This document shows, piece by piece, positions 1 through 5,134 of a stretch of 6,524 bases of DNA; the stretch's first letter is position 1, and every line of letters starts with the position of its first letter. Both the position numbers and the translations under genes were made by a program. The notes under the pieces are model-generated. The model was not told the DNA's origin. It saw only the letters and a program-made list of their open reading frames with translations, and did not search any database. Source of the stretch: Candidatus Eiseniibacteriota bacterium (lineage in GTDB: Bacteria; Arandabacterota; Arandabacteria; Arandabacterales; Arandabacteraceae); the NCBI GenBank assembly GCA_030592245.1, contig JAUVJV010000135.1, positions 1 to 6,524 on the forward strand. Direction: 5' to 3'.

Positions 1-278
1 AAGAGCATGCTGATGCCCATGAAGATCAGGAAGGCGCCACCCACAATCGCCAACGCAATCTTGACCCTGGGATCGTTGAGAAAAGCTGACAGCCCGAGGA
101 TCAGGGCGATCGTGATCGCGATCTCTGTGATGCCGTGGCCTAAGGTGACAAGAGGTCCGGCCCAGGCGCCCCGGCGGCCCGCCTCCTTGATGGTGACCGT
201 AAGCACGGGGCCCGGCACAAGCGCTCCAGAAAAACCTATGAGAAAGGACATCCAGAAGATGCCCAGAAAACCCAGCAT
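1..278 (-). CDS. LysE/RhtB-family translocator, N-terminal part (runs off window)
   Basis: The minus strand reads open from an ATG at 278-276 to the window edge, giving 92 residues and no stop, so the gene is cut at its 3' end. The translation is strongly hydrophobic, with three candidate membrane segments at about residues 3-25, 44-66 and 74-92. It carries the family signature near the end of helix 1: PGPVLTVT (residues 23-30), followed by KEAGRRGAWAG and a glycine-spaced helix containing GHGITE. LysE/RhtB proteins export amino acids or small metabolites across the inner membrane and are usually about 200 residues long, so less than half is visible. A GGGAAGGA ribosome site lies about 8 bases upstream of the chosen ATG. 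The gene follows the phasin-like gene on the same strand after 94 bases and could be co-transcribed with it. The family call is secure; the substrate cannot be told. Confidence 0.85.
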   Translation of the reverse strand, partial: MLGFLGIFWMSFLIGFSGALVPGPVLTVTIKEAGRRGAWAGPLVTLGHGITEIAITIALILGLSAFLNDPRVKIALAIVGGAFLIFMGISML

Positions 279-315
279 CAGAGTTTCCTTCCCGCATTGC
301 ACACGGAAGATGAAT

Positions 316-331
316 CCGGTCCAATCACCGG
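316..331 (-). other. weak hairpin between phasin-like and LysE-like genes
   Basis: A 5-bp inverted repeat, CCGGT-GATTGG-ACCGG on the minus strand, sits between the stop of the phasin-like gene and the start of the exporter gene. It is short and has no T-run after it, so it is not a convincing intrinsic terminator. It neither proves nor excludes read-through. Confidence 0.2.
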
Positions 332-372
332 GGGATAGAAATGCTCACCAGGCTGTTCGAAAGAAACCAGGC

Positions 373-708
373 TCAGGACTTGGCGGTCTTCTTCCTGGTG
401 GGTTTGCTCGCAGCCTTCTCCAGATCGGCGACCCTGGCCTTTAGAGTATCAACCTCGCCCTGGACCTTCCTGAGGTCATCGATCCAGCGAAGCTTCTTCC
501 CGACGGCCTCGACCCGCTCGTCCACGATCTTCCTTACATCGTTGGCGGTCGTCTGAGCCCGCTGCTGGAGCTCTTCGAGAGCCTTGGAGCGGTCGGCGCT
601 TGTGACCTCACCGCGCTTGACCAGATCCTCTACAACTTCCTCCAGCTTCTCGCGGGTGGCAGACGCCATTCCTACGCCAAGATACACAATGTTCTTGATG
701 GTCGACAT
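373..708 (-). CDS. phasin-like coiled-coil protein (COG3937 type)
   Basis: This is a 111-residue soluble protein. Its N-terminus is short and mildly hydrophobic (MSTIKNIVYLGVGMASAT). The segment EKLEEVVEDLVKRGEVT follows, matching the typical 'EK..E.V.ELVKRGE.s' pattern of the small phasin / polyhydroxyalkanoate-regulator family. The rest is a long amphipathic helix with heptad character up to about residue 100 (DTLKARVADLEKA), ending in a basic tail, KPTRKKTAKS. Phasins coat PHA granules, but many members of this family occur without PHA genes and their role is open. The lysine-rich end recalls nucleic-acid-binding tails of PhaF-like phasins; that is an inference. The reading frame extends upstream to 828, but the start at 708 is preferred because GAGGAGG lies 8 bases before it and the family similarity begins there. 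It is divergent from the carboxylase operon, so a shared acyl-CoA or storage-carbon theme is possible but unproven. Confidence 0.75.
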   Translation of the reverse strand: MSTIKNIVYLGVGMASATREKLEEVVEDLVKRGEVTSADRSKALEELQQRAQTTANDVRKIVDERVEAVGKKLRWIDDLRKVQGEVDTLKARVADLEKAASKPTRKKTAKS

Positions 709-716
709 CTTCTTGA

Positions 717-723
717 CCTCCTC
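717..723 (-). promoter_or_regulatory. ribosome binding site of the phasin-like gene
   Basis: GAGGAGG on the minus strand, 8 bases before the ATG at 708. It is a near-perfect Shine-Dalgarno sequence and decides the start against the longer in-frame opening at 828. Confidence 0.75.
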
Positions 724-748
724 TGTCTTGTGAACGTTCCTATGCTTC

Positions 749-777
749 AATCTAATCCAAGTCGCGCCCCCGTTCAA
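749..777 (-). promoter_or_regulatory. candidate sigma70-like promoter for the phasin-like gene
   Basis: On the minus strand, TTGAAC (777-772) and TAGATT (754-749) are separated by exactly 17 bases. Each matches the housekeeping -35/-10 consensus at four of six positions, including the key first, second and last T/A/T of the -10. Transcription would start near 742, giving a leader of about 34 bases that contains the Shine-Dalgarno site. This is a match by eye only. Confidence 0.4.
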
Positions 778-835
778 GACCAAAGCCGGGGAGAAGCGGC
801 GCAGCTTCGGCCATACAGATCCCGCCACGACGAGC

Positions 836-865
836 TTGCCTTCAGGGACCTCTAAATGCTACAGT
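836..865 (+). promoter_or_regulatory. weak candidate promoter for the carboxylase operon
   Basis: TTGCCT (836-841) and TACAGT (860-865) are separated by 18 bases. Each matches the sigma70 consensus at four of six positions. The predicted transcript would start near 872, about 50 bases before accC. The site lies in the divergent intergenic region where an operon promoter is expected, but the match is modest. Confidence 0.25.
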
Positions 866-909
866 ACAAGGCGGTTATGTGCTCGATGTGGGCGCGGCTC
901 GATGCGCCC

Positions 910-916
910 GGAAGGG
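910..916 (+). promoter_or_regulatory. ribosome binding site fixing the accC start
   Basis: GGAAGGG lies 5 bases before the ATG at 922. It supports starting the biotin carboxylase at MFRSVLIANRG rather than at the in-frame upstream opening near 856, whose extra 22 residues resemble nothing in the family. Confidence 0.65.
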
Positions 917-921
917 TTACC

Positions 922-2286
922 ATGTTCAGGTCTGTTCTGATAGCAAACCGGGGCGAGATCGCGCTCCGGGTGATTCGCGCCTGCAAGGAGCTGGACATCC
1001 GGACCGTGGCCGTCCATTCGGAAGCCGACCGCACGTCCCCTCATCTGGAATACGCCGATGAGACCGTCTGCATCGGCGGCTCCCGCAGCGCCGAGAGCTA
1101 TCTAAACATGGAAGCCCTGATTCAGGCTGCGCTCCAGAGCGACTGTCAGGCACTGCATCCGGGTTATGGGTTCCTGGCAGAGAATTCGCTTTTCTCCTCC
1201 CTCTGCGCACAGAGCAAGATCACCTTCATCGGTCCGCCACCGGGCGCCGTAAGGCTCTTTGGTGATAAGGTCCGCGCGCGGGAGACCATGAGGAGCGTCG
1301 GCCTTGACCCCATTCCCGGAACCGACGGGACCGTCGACAATCTCAAGGAGGCGAGCGCCGCCGCAGAAGAGATCGGCTATCCCGTGCTCCTGAAGGCCAG
1401 CGCCGGCGGGGGCGGCAAGGGCATGAGGATAGTCAATGCCGGGGGCGACCTCGAGGGCGCATTCAACGAGGCCTCGCTGGAAGCCGAAAAGGCCTTTGCG
1501 AATCCGGCCCTTTGCATGGAGAAATACATCTCGCGGGGCCGGCATATCGAGTTTCAGATCCTGGCCGACGTGTTCGGAAACGCTGTTCACCTTGGCGAGA
1601 GGGAATGTTCGATCCAGCGGAGCCACCAGAAGCTGGTGGAGGAGTCCCCTTCCCCCGCGGTCGACGAGGACACCCGCAAGGCCTTCGGGGAGAAGGTCTC
1701 CCGGGCGGTCGCGGCGATCGGCTATGTCAATGCAGGCACTGTGGAGTTCTTGCGGGACGAGGCCGGTAATCTCTACTTCATGGAGATGAATGCCAGGCTC
1801 CAGGTTGAGCATCCCGTGACCGAGATGGTAACCGATTTCGACATAGTCAAGGAGCAGCTCCGGATAGCGGCAAACTGTCCTTTGAGCATCACCCAGGACG
1901 ATGTCAAGATGAGCGGCCACGCGATCGAGGTGAGGATAAACGCCGAAGACCCGGACAATGGCTTCAAACCCGACCCCGGCACCATCACCGAATTCGAACC
2001 ACCCTGCATGGACTCCGTCCGGGTGGACACCCACATAAAACCGGGCTATACCATTCCTCCCTTTTACGATTCCCTTTTGTGCAAGCTGATCGGACGGGGC
2101 GAGGACAGGGCCGGCGCCATAAGCACAGTCAAGCAGGCCCTCGAGGGCTTCAACATAAAGGGTGTCAAGACCACCATTCCGATCCATATCGAGATTCTCT
2201 CGTCCGAGGAATTCCGGAAGGGAGATTACAACACCTCCTTCATTCCCGACCTCTTCCGAGCAAAGGGGCGTGAGCAAAATGGCTAA
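922..2286 (+). CDS. accC: biotin carboxylase subunit of acyl-CoA carboxylase
   Basis: The 454-residue protein is the usual length for a stand-alone biotin carboxylase. It catalyses ATP- and bicarbonate-dependent carboxylation of the biotin on the carrier protein. The N-terminal domain opens with VLIANRGEIALRVIRAC (5-21) and includes HPGYGFLAEN (79-88). The ATP-grasp domain holds Lys116 (GDKVRAR), the glycine-rich loop KASAGGGGKGM (158-168), RHIEFQ (207-212), HQKLVEE (235-241) and the catalytic and metal site FMEMNARLQVEHPVTE (286-301; Glu288, Asn290, Arg292). The C-terminal domain includes EVRINAEDP (336-344) and ends close to where E. coli AccC ends. All residues known to be essential appear intact, so the enzyme should be active. 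It has no biotin domain, so it needs the separate carrier encoded third in the operon. Its last 8 bases overlap the start of the carboxyltransferase gene, indicating translational coupling. Paralogues serving propionyl-CoA or pyruvate carboxylases look alike, so the accC symbol names the type, not the substrate. Confidence 0.95.
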   Translation: MFRSVLIANRGEIALRVIRACKELDIRTVAVHSEADRTSPHLEYADETVCIGGSRSAESYLNMEALIQAALQSDCQALHPGYGFLAENSLFSSLCAQSKITFIGPPPGAVRLFGDKVRARETMRSVGLDPIPGTDGTVDNLKEASAAAEEIGYPVLLKASAGGGGKGMRIVNAGGDLEGAFNEASLEAEKAFANPALCMEKYISRGRHIEFQILADVFGNAVHLGERECSIQRSHQKLVEESPSPAVDEDTRKAFGEKVSRAVAAIGYVNAGTVEFLRDEAGNLYFMEMNARLQVEHPVTEMVTDFDIVKEQLRIAANCPLSITQDDVKMSGHAIEVRINAEDPDNGFKPDPGTITEFEPPCMDSVRVDTHIKPGYTIPPFYDSLLCKLIGRGEDRAGAISTVKQALEGFNIKGVKTTIPIHIEILSSEEFRKGDYNTSFIPDLFRAKGREQNG

Positions 2287-4012
2287 GGTCCTGCTGCAAC
2301 CAATCGGATCTTCTATTCCGACTTTCATGTCTCCCGCTGAGACCGGTGCCAATCTGGAGAGCATGGAAGCGCTCGAGAAATCGATCGCCGAGAAGCGTCT
2401 CGAGGTCAAGGCCGGCTGGGGTGAGGAGTACGTCAAGCGGGTCCACGCCAAGGGCAAGCTCACCACCTGGGAGAGGCTTGAGATCTTGAAAGATCCCGGC
2501 AGTGAGATCCTGCCCATCGGGACCTTCGTGAACTACGGCAGGGAATTCGGCGAAGGCAAGAGCAAGAAGAAATGTCCCGGAGCAGGTGTCGTGACCGCCT
2601 TTGTCAGGGTGGAAAACCGCTACACGATGGTGATCGCCAATGACAACACGGTGGCCTCAGGCGCCTGGTGGCCCTTGACTCCCGAGAAGATAGAGCGTGC
2701 CCAGCATATCGCCCTGAGGCTCCGGCTCCCGGTCATCTACCTCGTGGACTGCAGCGGCCTCTACCTTCCCGAACAGAGCCGGTCGTTCCCCGGCCCGACG
2801 GGAGCAGCCTGTATCTTCAAGATGAACAGCCTCTTAAGCGCCAATGGGGTACCCCAGATAGCGGCGGTATTTGGGGACTGCATCGCAGGCGGCGGCTATA
2901 TGCCAATCATCAGTGACCGGGTCTACATGACCGAGCAGGCTTACATGGTGATCGCGGGCGCCGCGCTTATAAAGGGCGGAAAGAGCCAGAACATAACATC
3001 ACTCACGATAGGCGGCGCGGACATTCACGTTCACATCTCAAACTGCGCCGACTTCCGCGGTCCGGACGATCCGGCGGTGATTACCATGATCCGCAGGGAC
3101 ATATCCCTTCTTCCCGGTTCCGGGGCCGAGTACTATAAGTACGGTGGCGACACCAATGAGCCTCTCTACGACACCCGGGAAATCTCGAGCATATTCCCCG
3201 GCGATTACCGCATGCCGTACGACACCAGACAGGTGATCGCGCGCCTGGTGGACTCGAGCCTCTTCTGGGAGGTGCTACCGGGCAAGGGTGAGGAGATGAT
3301 CACGGGGATAGCCAGGATCGGGGGACTCTACGCGGGAGTCATAGCGAACAACCAGTTCCTGATCGGGCATCCCGAGTATCCCGACCAGAAACGCCCGGGC
3401 GGTATTCTCTACAGGGAGGGAATCGCCAAGATCTCCCAGTTCTCCCGGACCTGCAATGACGACGGGATCCCGATAGTCTGGCTCCAGGACGTATCGGGAT
3501 TCGACATCGGAGCCGAGCCAGAGAAGGAAGGTCTCCTGGGATACGGCTCCAGCCTCATCTACACCAACTCCACCAATACGGTGCCCATGGTGACCGTGCT
3601 GTTGAGAAAAGCATCCGGGGCGGGTTACTACGCCATGGCCAGCAATGCCTATGATCCGGTTCTCCAGCTGTCGACCCCGGTAACCAGGCTTGCGGTGATG
3701 GAGGGCCGAACGCTTGCCATCGGCGCATACAGGACCAAGCTGGATGACAACTTCGAGATCACATCGACAGACGAGGATGAGATCGAGAAGATCAAGAGCG
3801 GCATGCAGGCCGTCGAGGACCGGATAACCCGGGACATGGACCCCATGAAGGCAGCCTCTCAGATGGATACAGATGAGGTGGTCTACATGGGCGAGCTGAG
3901 ACGCTATATCAGGGCCATGGTGGAGATGAGCTACCAGGCGACCGGTTACCGGAGGGTCAAGAACCCCCGGATCTGGGCGGTCCACGATCTGCATACGCTG
4001 ACGGACATCTGA
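2279..4012 (+). CDS. acyl-CoA carboxylase carboxyltransferase, GcdA/MccB-like
   Basis: The 577-residue protein holds both crotonase-fold halves of a biotin-dependent carboxyltransferase in one chain. The N-half includes VVTAFVRVENRYTMVIANDNT (104-124), LVDCSGLYLPEQ (155-166) and the glycine-rich oxyanion loop GDCIAGGGYMP (199-209). The C-half includes GHPEYP (363-368), WLQDVSGFDIG (401-411) and the second oxyanion loop RKASGAGYYAMA (443-454). From memory, length and C-half resemble glutaconyl-CoA decarboxylase alpha (about 587 residues), while the N-half loops also recall methylcrotonyl-CoA carboxylase beta. The substrate is therefore uncertain. The chain moves carboxyl from biotin to an acyl-CoA. 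The ATG at 2279 overlaps accC by 8 bp and has AAAGGGG 10 bases upstream; a GTG three codons earlier is in frame but too close to that site. The gene ends with tandem in-frame stops, TGA TAG. The partner biotin carboxylase argues for carboxylation in vivo. Confidence 0.9.
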   Translation: MAKVLLQPIGSSIPTFMSPAETGANLESMEALEKSIAEKRLEVKAGWGEEYVKRVHAKGKLTTWERLEILKDPGSEILPIGTFVNYGREFGEGKSKKKCPGAGVVTAFVRVENRYTMVIANDNTVASGAWWPLTPEKIERAQHIALRLRLPVIYLVDCSGLYLPEQSRSFPGPTGAACIFKMNSLLSANGVPQIAAVFGDCIAGGGYMPIISDRVYMTEQAYMVIAGAALIKGGKSQNITSLTIGGADIHVHISNCADFRGPDDPAVITMIRRDISLLPGSGAEYYKYGGDTNEPLYDTREISSIFPGDYRMPYDTRQVIARLVDSSLFWEVLPGKGEEMITGIARIGGLYAGVIANNQFLIGHPEYPDQKRPGGILYREGIAKISQFSRTCNDDGIPIVWLQDVSGFDIGAEPEKEGLLGYGSSLIYTNSTNTVPMVTVLLRKASGAGYYAMASNAYDPVLQLSTPVTRLAVMEGRTLAIGAYRTKLDDNFEITSTDEDEIEKIKSGMQAVEDRITRDMDPMKAASQMDTDEVVYMGELRRYIRAMVEMSYQATGYRRVKNPRIWAVHDLHTLTDI

Positions 4013-4039
4013 TAGACTAACATCTGACAAGAGGAAGGC

Positions 4040-4681
4040 ATGCAGCCCAAAAACACGGACATGGTAAGACTGATCGGGGAAGCCAGGACTTGCGGCGTCA
4101 GGGAGTCCGAGACCTTGAAGGGTCACTTTGAGTTGCTTGCCCCCGGTGTTGGCTTCTTCGACATGCCCCCCGCCGTCGGTACCTTCCTCATGCCCGGTTC
4201 GTTCGTGGGCTATCTGACCGTGATTCGCAAGTACTTCCATCTCATGATGCCCGAGGCCCATCACGGCGTGGTGACCCACCTCCACATTGAGAACCGCAAG
4301 CAGCGGGTCGAATACGGGCAGCCCCTTTTCACCGTGAGCTCCGAAGCCGAGGCCGGCCTTACCACGGAGTTCAAGATGATGGAGACCGAGACCGGTACCA
4401 AGGATGATGGCATCCCGGAAGGCATGTTCGGTCTAAAGTCACCGACAGACGGCATCTTCTACCGCAGGGCCAACCCCCAGTCGCCTTCCTATGTCGAGGA
4501 GGGCGCCATCGTCACCCAGGGCGCCACGCTTGCCCTCGTGGAGGTGATGAAGTGCTTCAATCCCATCCTCTATCCCGGCGAGCCCGAGTTCCCGCCCAAG
4601 GCCAGGGTCGTCAGGATCACGATTGAGGATTCCACCGAGGTCAAGCACGGCCTGGTCCTCTTCATCATGGAACCCGCATAG
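4040..4681 (+). CDS. biotin carboxyl carrier protein with extra degenerate biotinyl-like domain
   Basis: The 213-residue protein supplies the swinging biotin arm. The C-terminal domain (about 132-213) is a biotinyl hammerhead. SPTDGIFYRRANPQSPSYVEEG corresponds to the AccB type with its 'thumb' loop, and VEVMKCFN (167-174) places the biotinylated lysine at Lys171. The motif has Val for the usual Ala before Met (E-V-M-K for E-A-M-K) and Cys after Lys. A few extra residues (YPGEPEFPP, 178-186) lie between the lysine strand and the closing strands. The N-terminal half (about 28-100) reads like another hammerhead: LLAPGVGFF at the front and HHGVVTHLHIENRKQRVEYGQPLFTV (74-99) at the back. The latter closely matches the end of canonical carriers ('VEYGQPLF'). 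Its turn reads VIRKYFHLMMPEA, without the Met-Lys. No Ala/Pro-rich linker is present. A GAGGAAG site sits just before the ATG, 27 bp after the carboxyltransferase stop. Confidence 0.85.
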   Translation: MQPKNTDMVRLIGEARTCGVRESETLKGHFELLAPGVGFFDMPPAVGTFLMPGSFVGYLTVIRKYFHLMMPEAHHGVVTHLHIENRKQRVEYGQPLFTVSSEAEAGLTTEFKMMETETGTKDDGIPEGMFGLKSPTDGIFYRRANPQSPSYVEEGAIVTQGATLALVEVMKCFNPILYPGEPEFPPKARVVRITIEDSTEVKHGLVLFIMEPA

Positions 4682-4756
4682 AATTCACAAACCTGGGGTC
4701 AGGTACCGACTTGTGAATTTCACAATCCTGGGGTCAGGTACTAACTTGTGAATTTC
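4681..4756. repeat. two tandem copies of a 34-35 bp REP-like palindromic repeat
   Basis: Unit 1 (4681-4714) and unit 2 (4715-4749) share the core CCTGGGGTCAGGTAC and the flank ACTTGT, differing by one inserted T and about three substitutions. A partial third unit start, GAATTTC, follows at 4750-4756. Each unit forms a nested hairpin. The inner stem CCTG-GGGT-CAGG lies at 4692-4703 and again at 4727-4738. The outer arms are AATTCACAA (4682-4690) with TTGTGAATT (4711-4719), and TTCACAA (4719-4725) with TTGTGAA (4746-4752). The junction TTGTGAA-T-TTCACAA is itself a 15-bp palindrome. The first base of the array is the last base of the carrier stop codon. The shape resembles REP/BIME elements mobilised by RAYT (Y1-type) transposases; no such transposase is in the window. 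It may also act as a 3' mRNA stabiliser or a weak terminator of the carboxylase operon. Confidence 0.75.
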
Positions 4757-4866
4757 GATAGTTGAGGTGTGACTCCCGGCTGCAGCCCGACCTCCTCCCA
4801 CAGTCCGAGCCCGCCATCCAGGTGCAGTTCGCCTTTCATATCTACGATGCCCCACCCACCCGGCAT
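4741..4866 (-). other. possible 41-residue ORF or gene remnant
   Basis: A short minus-strand frame starts at an ATG (4866) and stops at a TAG lying inside the palindromic repeat (4743-4741). The peptide begins MPGGWGIVDMKGELHLDGGL and continues GLWEEVGLQPGVT. The spacing 'KGELHL ... LWEEVGLQPG' faintly recalls the start of AbrB/MazE-type antitoxins ('KGq..lP...R..lGl.pG'), but two extra residues and the missing proline make this weak. Only a poor AAGG ribosome site precedes it. It may be a decayed fragment or chance. Confidence 0.15.
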
Positions 4867-5047
4867 GCCTTATGCAACACCACTTACCACGGATTAGGGA
4901 GTGTGAGCCAACATGGGCAGTTGTCCGACAGTAAAATGCAGATTAGCTTCAACTTTGCGCGAATCCAACAGGCAGGTTCGCCTTCCGGGGGTTGCAATAC
5001 CTCCGCTGAAGATGCAATTTGCAGCTGCGCAGCAAATCCTTGCACTA

Positions 5048-5066
5048 GCCGGCAGTCTCTGCCGGC
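5048..5066 (+). other. strong short hairpin upstream of the beta-helix gene
   Basis: GCCGGCAG, loop TCT, CTGCCGGC: a perfect 8-bp GC-rich stem with a 3-base loop, ending 68 bases before the ATG at 5135. No T-run follows on the plus strand, and on the minus strand the flank is not T-rich either, so it is not a standard intrinsic terminator. It could be a leader structure of the downstream mRNA or a protein-binding palindrome. Confidence 0.45.
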
Positions 5067-5118
5067 GTTGCCCACACTCCGGGACTCTTAACAGGCTAGG
5101 CCTCTGCGCGAGACCATG

Positions 5119-5126
5119 AAGGGGGG
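5119..5126 (+). promoter_or_regulatory. ribosome binding site of the beta-helix gene
   Basis: AAGGGGGG lies 8 bases before the ATG at 5135. It selects this start over the out-of-frame ATG at 5116, which precedes the site. Confidence 0.6.
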
Positions 5127-5134
5127 AATCTACC

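Larger units (their letters stand above)
4757..5134. other. intergenic stretch, mostly unassigned
   Basis: This stretch separates the repeat from the secreted-protein gene. Frames open across it on both strands (for example 4762-5091 plus and 4894-5280 minus), but none has a good ribosome site, known motif or plausible composition. The plus-strand one would need a TTG start, and the minus-strand one runs through the signal peptide of the next gene. Small structures seen are the palindrome TGCAA-T-TTGCA, an ATTTGC...GCAAAT inverted repeat (both between about 5010 and 5040), and the stronger hairpin listed separately. I recognise no promoter, RNA gene or insertion-sequence ends. Confidence 0.5.

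Noticed and set aside
7..444. Plus-strand frame of 145 codons
   Set aside because: It is opposite the LysE-family reading, which carries the PGP signature and membrane helices.
709..828. Upstream extension of the phasin-like protein
   Set aside because: It runs through the candidate promoter and Shine-Dalgarno sequence; family similarity begins at the ATG at 708.
856..921. In-frame upstream extension of the biotin carboxylase
   Set aside because: The extra 22 residues have no family similarity, and the ATG at 922 has a good ribosome site and gives the standard N-terminus.
1102..2517. Long open frame on the minus strand (471 codons)
   Set aside because: It is antisense to the clear biotin carboxylase and the start of the carboxyltransferase, and comes from GC-rich codon bias; no motifs.
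4005..4027. Repeated ACATCTGA around the carboxyltransferase stop codon
   Set aside because: It is a single 8-bp duplication at 15-bp spacing, most likely chance or a tiny tandem slip with no clear function.
3275..4285. Long His-rich minus-strand frame (336 codons)
   Set aside because: It is antisense to the carboxyltransferase and carrier genes; its composition is that of a reverse-complement shadow.
2279..4681. Na+-translocating glutaconyl-CoA decarboxylase
   Set aside because: No membrane beta subunit or small gamma/delta subunits are in the window, and an ATP-dependent biotin carboxylase is in the same operon.
4681..4756. CRISPR array
   Set aside because: Only two adjacent units are present, with no unique spacers between them; the repeat is palindromic throughout.
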